From: Variovorax paradoxus
Lineage (GTDB): Bacteria; Pseudomonadota; Gammaproteobacteria; Burkholderiales; Burkholderiaceae_C
Assembly (NCBI GenBank): GCA_016806145.1
Contig: CP063166.1
Location: 310,001 to 374,000, forward strand
DNA length: 64,000 nucleotides
Reading direction: 5' to 3'
Shown here: one piece after another, positions 59,808 through 64,000 of the stretch
Position numbering within the stretch: the stretch's first letter is position 1
Layout: every line of letters starts with the position of its first letter
Notes under the pieces: generated by a model
The model's database searches: none
The model's input: only the letters and a program-made list of their open reading frames with translations
What the model was told of the DNA's origin: nothing
Program-made: the position numbers and the translations under genes

Positions 59808-60224
59808 ATGACTTCCACACGCATCCTCATCACCGCGGGCGACCTGCGCTTCGTGGCCCAGACCCATCCCGACGCGCCGCTCACCGTGGCCGCGTTCTCG
59901 AAGCTCCTGCCCTACCGGCAGAAGCTGATCCACGTGCGCTGGAGCGGCGAGGGCTGCTGGGTGCCGCTGGGCGACTTCCAGCTCGGCGTGGGCTTCGAGA
60001 ACCACACCAGCCATCCCTCGGTGGGCGACATCCTGTTCTATCCGGGCGGCTACAGCGAGACCGAGATCATCCTGGCCTACGGCGCCTGCAGCTTCTCGAG
60101 CCGCATGGGCCAGCTCGCGGGCAACCACTTCCTGAGCATCGTCGAGGGGCGCGAGCAGTTGCGCGAACTCGGCCGGCGGGTGCTGTGGGAGGGCGCGCAG
60201 GACGTGCGCTTCGAGGCCGCCTGA
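59808..60224 (+). CDS. DUF3830-family cyclophilin-like protein
   Basis: A 138-residue protein with '[14 protein letters not shown]', '[28 protein letters not shown]' and '[18 protein letters not shown]', which I recognise as DUF3830, a cyclophilin-like fold with no established reaction. It sits between the permease and second binding protein of the ureide operon and is therefore probably part of the pathway, perhaps a hydrolase or isomerase; that role is only inferred. Confidence 0.82.
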   Translation: MTSTRILITAGDLRFVAQTHPDAPLTVAAFSKLLPYRQKLIHVRWSGEGCWVPLGDFQLGVGFENHTSHPSVGDILFYPGGYSETEIILAYGACSFSSRMGQLAGNHFLSIVEGREQLRELGRRVLWEGAQDVRFEAA

Positions 60225-60250
60225 ACTTCACGCAAGACCAAGGAGCTCCC

Positions 60251-61294
60251 ATGCTGCAAACCCTCTCGCGCCGCGGCGCGCTCGCGGCCCTGCCCGCGCT
60301 GGCGGCCGCGCTCGGCGCGCCGCGTGCCTTCGCGCAGGCGCCCACGCCGATCAAGTTCGTGCTCGACTGGAAGCTGCAGGGCATCCATGCCTGGTACTAC
60401 CTCGCGCAGGACCGCGGCTACTTCGCGGCCGAGAAGCTGGCCGTGAGCATCGACCAGGGCGACGGCTCGGCGGCCGCCGTCACCAAGGTGATGAACGGCG
60501 CCTACCAGGCGGCCTTCGGCGACATGAACGCCATCGTGCAGAACGCCGCCACGCGGCCCGCCGACGCGCCCGTGATGGTCTACATGCTCTACGACCGCGC
60601 GCCCTTCGCGCTGATCGTGAAGGCGTCGGGACCGATCAAGACGCTCAAGGACCTCGAGGGCCGCACGCTCGGCAGCCCGGCCGGCGGCGCCGCGGCGCGC
60701 ATGTTCCCGGTGATCGCGGCGCGCGCGGGCATCGATCCCGCCAAGGTCCAGTGGACCGGCATGGCGCCCAACCTGCAGGAGCAGATGCTGCTCAAGGACC
60801 ACGTCGACGGCTCGGCCGTGTTCTCGGTCACCAGCTACATGAACCTGGTGGCGCAGGGCGTCGACCCCGACCGCGACATCCGCTGGTTCCACTACGCCGA
60901 CCATGGCGTGGACCTTTATGGCAACGGCGTGATGGTGTCGCGCGCGCTGCTGCGCGACAGGCCCGAGGCCGTGGCCGGGCTGGTGCGCGCGATCCACCGC
61001 GCGGTGCTCGACACGATCGCCGATCCCGACGCGGCCATCGCCGCGCTCGCCAAGCGCGAGCCGCTGCTCGATGCCGCGCTCGAGAAGCGGCGCCTGCTCT
61101 ACACGCTGCGCACCGTGATGCTGACGCCCGCGGTCGCGCAGGCCGGCATCGGCGATGTCGACGACGCGCGCATGGGCCGCGCCATCGCGCAGCTGCGCAC
61201 CGCCTTCGAGTTGCCGCGCGCGCCCGCGCCCGGCGAGGTGTTCGACCGGCGCTTCCTGCCGCCCGCGGCCGCGCGCCGGGTGGTGGCGAGCTGA
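60251..61294 (+). CDS. ABC importer substrate-binding protein 2, NMT1/THI5 type
   Basis: A 347-residue receptor with a signal peptide ending near residue 30 (AFAQAP). It is clearly paralogous to the protein at 53605-54645, sharing '[16 protein letters not shown]', '[20 protein letters not shown]', '[22 protein letters not shown]' and the C-terminal '[20 protein letters not shown]'. AAGGAG precedes the ATG. Two receptors with one permease suggest uptake of more than one related ligand. Confidence 0.9.
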   Translation: MLQTLSRRGALAALPALAAALGAPRAFAQAPTPIKFVLDWKLQGIHAWYYLAQDRGYFAAEKLAVSIDQGDGSAAAVTKVMNGAYQAAFGDMNAIVQNAATRPADAPVMVYMLYDRAPFALIVKASGPIKTLKDLEGRTLGSPAGGAAARMFPVIAARAGIDPAKVQWTGMAPNLQEQMLLKDHVDGSAVFSVTSYMNLVAQGVDPDRDIRWFHYADHGVDLYGNGVMVSRALLRDRPEAVAGLVRAIHRAVLDTIADPDAAIAALAKREPLLDAALEKRRLLYTLRTVMLTPAVAQAGIGDVDDARMGRAIAQLRTAFELPRAPAPGEVFDRRFLPPAAARRVVAS

Positions 61295-61302
61295 GGCGTC
61301 GC

Positions 61303-62805
61303 ATGAGCCTCGCCCCGCACCCCGACGCCATCGATTGCGCCTGGCTGCTGGCCGAGCCCGGCCTGCGGCCCGCGCAGGCCGGCATGCGCATCGAATTCGA
61401 CGGCGAGCGCTTCGGCGCGATCGCGCCGCGCGATGCCACCGGCCCCGCGCCGCGGCTGCTCGCGCTGCCGGCGCTGGCCAATGCGCACGACCATGCGCGC
61501 ACCTTCCGCAGCGCCACGCTCGGCGCCTTCGGCCAGCCGCTCGAGAGCTGGCTGCCCTTCCTGGGCACGGTGCCGGGCATGGATCCGTACCTCTGCGCCG
61601 CCACCTCGTTCGCGCGCTCGCTGCGCCATGGCGTGACGAACCTGATGGCCCACTACACGCGCGTGCAGGGCGGCATGGACTACGTCGACGAGGCGCGGGC
61701 GGTGGCGCGGGCCGCGCGCGACGTCGGCGTGCGCATCGGCTTCGCGGTCGCGATGCGCGACCGCCACGGCATCGCCTACGACGACGATGCCGCCGTGCTG
61801 GCCCTGCTGCGCCCCGGCATCCGCGACGCGGTCGCGCGGCGCCTCACGGTGCAGCCGGTCGAGCCCGCGCGCCAGCTCGCGCAGGTCGATGCCGTGGCGC
61901 GCATGGTCGAGGAGGAGGGCCTGGGCGCGCACGTCACCGTGCAGTACGGCCCGACCGCGGTCCAGTGGTGCGGCACGCCGCTGCTCGAGGCCATCGCGCG
62001 CGCCTCGGCCGACACCGGCCGGCCGGTCCACATGCACCTGCTCGAGACGCGCTACCAGCGCGACTGGGCCGACGCCCATCATCCGGGCGGCATCGTGCGC
62101 TTCCTCGATGCGATCGGCCTCTTGAGCCCGCGTCTCACGCTCGCCCACTGCACCTGGGCGCGGCCCGACGAGCTCGCGCTGATCGCCGAGCGCGGCGCCA
62201 CCATCGCCGTCAACACCAGCTCGAACCTCGGCCTCCAGTCGGGCATCGCGCCGCTGGCCGAGATGCTGCGCCAGGGCTGCCGCGTGGCCATGGGGCTGGA
62301 CGGCATGGCCTTCGACGAGGACGACGATGCCCTGCGCGAGATGCGCCTGGCCTACGCGCTGCACCGCGGCTGGGGCTACGAGCGCGCCATGACCCCGGCC
62401 CAGCTCTGGTCCTTCGCCGCCGGCCACGGCCCGCGCAGCGTGGGCGGCGCGCTGGTGTCGGGCGGCCGCATCGCGACCGGCGCCCCGGCCGACCTGGTGC
62501 TGCTGGACCTCGAGGCGCTCGACGACGATGCGCTGTTCGACGACATCGATCCGCTCGAGCTGGTGCTCGCGCGCGCCAGTGGCCGCCATGTGGCGAAGGT
62601 GCTGGTCGGCGGGCGGCTCGCGGTCGATGCCGGGCGCGTGCTGGGCATCGACGAGCCCGCCCTGCGCGCCGAGCTGCTGGCGCGCATGCGCGCGGCGCTG
62701 GCGGCCGACCCCTCGCATGCGCAATGGCGCCGCACGCTGGGGGCGCTGGCGGAGGACCTGGGGCCGCTGTACCGCGAGGGGCGGATCGGGCGATGCTGCG
62801 GTTGA
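61303..62805 (+). CDS. TRZ/ATZ-like amidohydrolase (deaminase/chlorohydrolase group)
   Basis: A 500-residue amidohydrolase with the mononuclear-metal pattern H62-x-H64 ('NAHDHARTFRS'), H245 ('PVHMHLLETRYQRDW'), H282 ('LAHCTWARPDEL') and D333 ('GLDGMAFDEDDDALREMRLAY'). The family includes AtzB/AtzC/TrzA, guanine and cytosine deaminases. It is the last gene of the ureide operon, where it may deaminate or dealkylate a heterocycle feeding the AtzD-like enzyme (inference). A copy-C inverted repeat begins at once after its stop. Confidence 0.86.
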   Translation: MSLAPHPDAIDCAWLLAEPGLRPAQAGMRIEFDGERFGAIAPRDATGPAPRLLALPALANAHDHARTFRSATLGAFGQPLESWLPFLGTVPGMDPYLCAATSFARSLRHGVTNLMAHYTRVQGGMDYVDEARAVARAARDVGVRIGFAVAMRDRHGIAYDDDAAVLALLRPGIRDAVARRLTVQPVEPARQLAQVDAVARMVEEEGLGAHVTVQYGPTAVQWCGTPLLEAIARASADTGRPVHMHLLETRYQRDWADAHHPGGIVRFLDAIGLLSPRLTLAHCTWARPDELALIAERGATIAVNTSSNLGLQSGIAPLAEMLRQGCRVAMGLDGMAFDEDDDALREMRLAYALHRGWGYERAMTPAQLWSFAAGHGPRSVGGALVSGGRIATGAPADLVLLDLEALDDDALFDDIDPLELVLARASGRHVAKVLVGGRLAVDAGRVLGIDEPALRAELLARMRAALAADPSHAQWRRTLGALAEDLGPLYREGRIGRCCG

Positions 62806-62806
62806 A

Positions 62807-63010
62807 AGCGGACAGCCGGACGCAGAGGACGCGAAGATTTCGCGAAGAGCGCGAAAGAAAACCTTCAAAAAGGAGCCGCGATCTGCGACGGTAGCGGCCT
62901 TGCATGGCTCCTCGGGGCGCAACCGCCACAAGCGTGCAACCCACACCCTTTTGGCTGCTCTTTCGCGTCCTTCGCGAAATCTTCGCGTCCTCTGCGTACG
63001 GCTGTCCGCT
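62807..63010. repeat. Large inverted repeat, copy C
   Basis: Arms 62807-62857 and 62960-63010 are 51 bp with three mismatches and share the sequence of copy B (GACAGCCGGACGCAGAGGAC and GCGAA units). The element fills the gap between the convergent amidohydrolase and exodeoxyribonuclease genes. Confidence 0.87.
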
Positions 63011-63019
63011 CCCGATTTC

Positions 63020-63823
63020 CTAGAGCGTGAAGTCGTACTCCAGCGTGATCGGCGCGTGGTCGCTGAACTTGATGGTCTTGAAGATCTGCTCGGTGCGCGC
63101 GAGCGCGGCGGTCTTCGGCGTGGCGAGGTGGTAGTCGAGCCGCCATCCCACGTTGTTGGCATAGGCCTGGCCGCGGTTGCTCCACCAGGTGTAGGCCTCG
63201 CCGGTGGTGTCGGGCTTGAGCATGCGGTAGACGTCGACCAGCCCCGCGCCCTCGGCGCCGGCGTCGAGCAGCTTCGTCATCCAGGCGCGTTCCTCGGGCA
63301 GGAAGCCGCTGTTCTTCTGGTTGCCGCGCCAGTTCTTGAGGTCGATCTCCTTGTGGGCGATGTTGATGTCGCCGCACAGCACGAACTCGCGCTGCTTCTT
63401 CAGCGCCACCAGGTGCGGGAAGAAGCCCTTGAGGAAGCGGAACTTGGCCTGCTGGCGCTCCTCGCCCGAGCTGCCGCTCGGGAAATAGCAGCTGATGACC
63501 GAGAACTTGCGCTTCGGGGTGTCGAAGCGCAGCTCGAGGTAGCGGCCCTCGGCGTCGAATTCGGCGTCGCCCCAGCCCACCACCACCTCGCTGGGCGCGT
63601 GTTTGGTGTAGATCGCGGTGCCCGCGTAGCCCTTCTTCTCGGCAAAATGGAAGTGGCCCTTGAGGCCGGCCATCTCCTCGAAGCGGCCTTCGATGTCGCT
63701 GGCCTGGACCCGGATCTCCTGCATGCAAATACAATCCGGCGCCAATTCGGCCACCCAGTCGGCAACGCCCTTGGTGGCGGCCGAACGCAGGCCATTGAGA
63801 TTGAGACTGGTCAGTTTGAACAC
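63020..63823 (-). CDS. xthA: Exodeoxyribonuclease III
   Basis: A 267-residue AP endonuclease/exonuclease of the ExoIII family, for base-excision repair. Active-site residues are visible: N10 ('LNLNGLRS'), E36 ('CMQEIRVQ'), D152 and N154 ('[14 protein letters not shown]'), and D255-H256 ('[13 protein letters not shown]'). The start codon is GTG at 63823, giving '[11 protein letters not shown]', typical of the family. It is divergent from pyrE, with only 11 bases between starts, so each promoter must lie inside the other gene. Confidence 0.94.
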   Translation of the reverse strand: MFKLTSLNLNGLRSAATKGVADWVAELAPDCICMQEIRVQASDIEGRFEEMAGLKGHFHFAEKKGYAGTAIYTKHAPSEVVVGWGDAEFDAEGRYLELRFDTPKRKFSVISCYFPSGSSGEERQQAKFRFLKGFFPHLVALKKQREFVLCGDINIAHKEIDLKNWRGNQKNSGFLPEERAWMTKLLDAGAEGAGLVDVYRMLKPDTTGEAYTWWSNRGQAYANNVGWRLDYHLATPKTAALARTEQIFKTIKFSDHAPITLEYDFTL

Positions 63824-63834
63824 AAGGAATTCCG

Positions 63835-64000
63835 ATGGCTGTAGATGGTGAGAAAAGCAGTGCGGTGGCGCAGGACTTCGTCCAGTTCGCGCTCGACGCG
63901 GGCGTGTTGCGCTTCGGCGAGTTCAAGACCAAGGCCGGCCGCATGAGTCCCTATTTCTTCAATTCGGGCCTCTTCGACGACGGCGCCAAGATCGCGCGGC
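63835..64000 (+). CDS. pyrE: Orotate phosphoribosyltransferase, N-terminal part (cut by window edge)
   Basis: The first 55 codons encode '[20 protein letters not shown]' followed by '[20 protein letters not shown]' and '[15 protein letters not shown]', matching PyrE, which adds phosphoribose to orotate in UMP synthesis. AAGGA is eight bases before the ATG. A TACAAT -10-like box at 63731-63736, inside xthA, could drive it. The rest of the gene lies beyond the window. Confidence 0.9.
   Translation, partial: MAVDGEKSSAVAQDFVQFALDAGVLRFGEFKTKAGRMSPYFFNSGLFDDGAKIAR

Overview
The window is GC-rich DNA (roughly 70% by eye), densely packed, with many ATGA-coupled genes. Four periplasmic receptors of the Bug/tripartite-tricarboxylate family, numerous LysR regulators, a split hpaG1/hpaG2 pair and the protein sequences overall point to a Burkholderiales bacterium of the Comamonadaceae, most likely Variovorax or a close relative. 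That assignment is inference from protein resemblance. I saw no rRNA, tRNA, CRISPR array, transposase or phage gene.

Layout. 1-3358 (minus): 5' part of a homoprotocatechuate (4-hydroxyphenylacetate) catabolic operon, hpaR-hpaG1-hpaG2-Bug receptor-hpaE, with a perfect 16-bp palindrome upstream of hpaR. 3448-10929: two small catabolic islands, each with a divergent LysR gene and a Bug receptor (FAD monooxygenase island; class II aldolase plus 2-hydroxyacid dehydrogenase island). 10982-24898: mainly housekeeping and conserved genes (radA, LysR, periplasmic asparaginase, MHS transporter, M20 amidohydrolase, rdgC, ilvE, CHCC zinc finger, DUF2827 protein, TetR-controlled oxidoreductase, O-antigen ligase-like protein). 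24980-33174: OmpR-type two-component pair, a three-gene ketosynthase/chain-length-factor/halogenase-like cluster, AmpG-like permease, M48 protease.

33356-48238 is the most striking region: a plus-strand nitrogen-scavenging operon of about 15 kb. It encodes allophanate hydrolase (AtzF), the AtzG/AtzE 1-carboxybiuret hydrolase pair, AtzH, a formamidase-like nitrilase, a biuret amidohydrolase (BiuH-like), a second cysteine hydrolase, two different ABC importers and a GntR regulator. Upstream lies a near-perfect sigma-54 promoter whose predicted start site is covered by a GntR-type palindrome. 48260-50507 is a further Bug receptor plus FAD monooxygenase with its own LysR.

52758-62805 is a second plus-strand operon for cyclic ureides or amides: a cysteine hydrolase, an ABC importer with two paralogous binding proteins, an SDR, a dihydroorotase/hydantoinase-type amidohydrolase, a ring-opening hydrolase of the cyanuric acid hydrolase/barbiturase family, a DUF3830 protein and a TRZ/ATZ-type amidohydrolase. 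Together the two operons could open a cyclic ureide or s-triazine ring and mineralise it through carboxybiuret or biuret and allophanate to CO2 and ammonia. The exact substrates cannot be read from sequence. The window ends with divergent exodeoxyribonuclease III and pyrE. Three copies of a large inverted repeat each lie between convergent genes, and a pair of opposed REP-like hairpins interrupts the first ureide operon.
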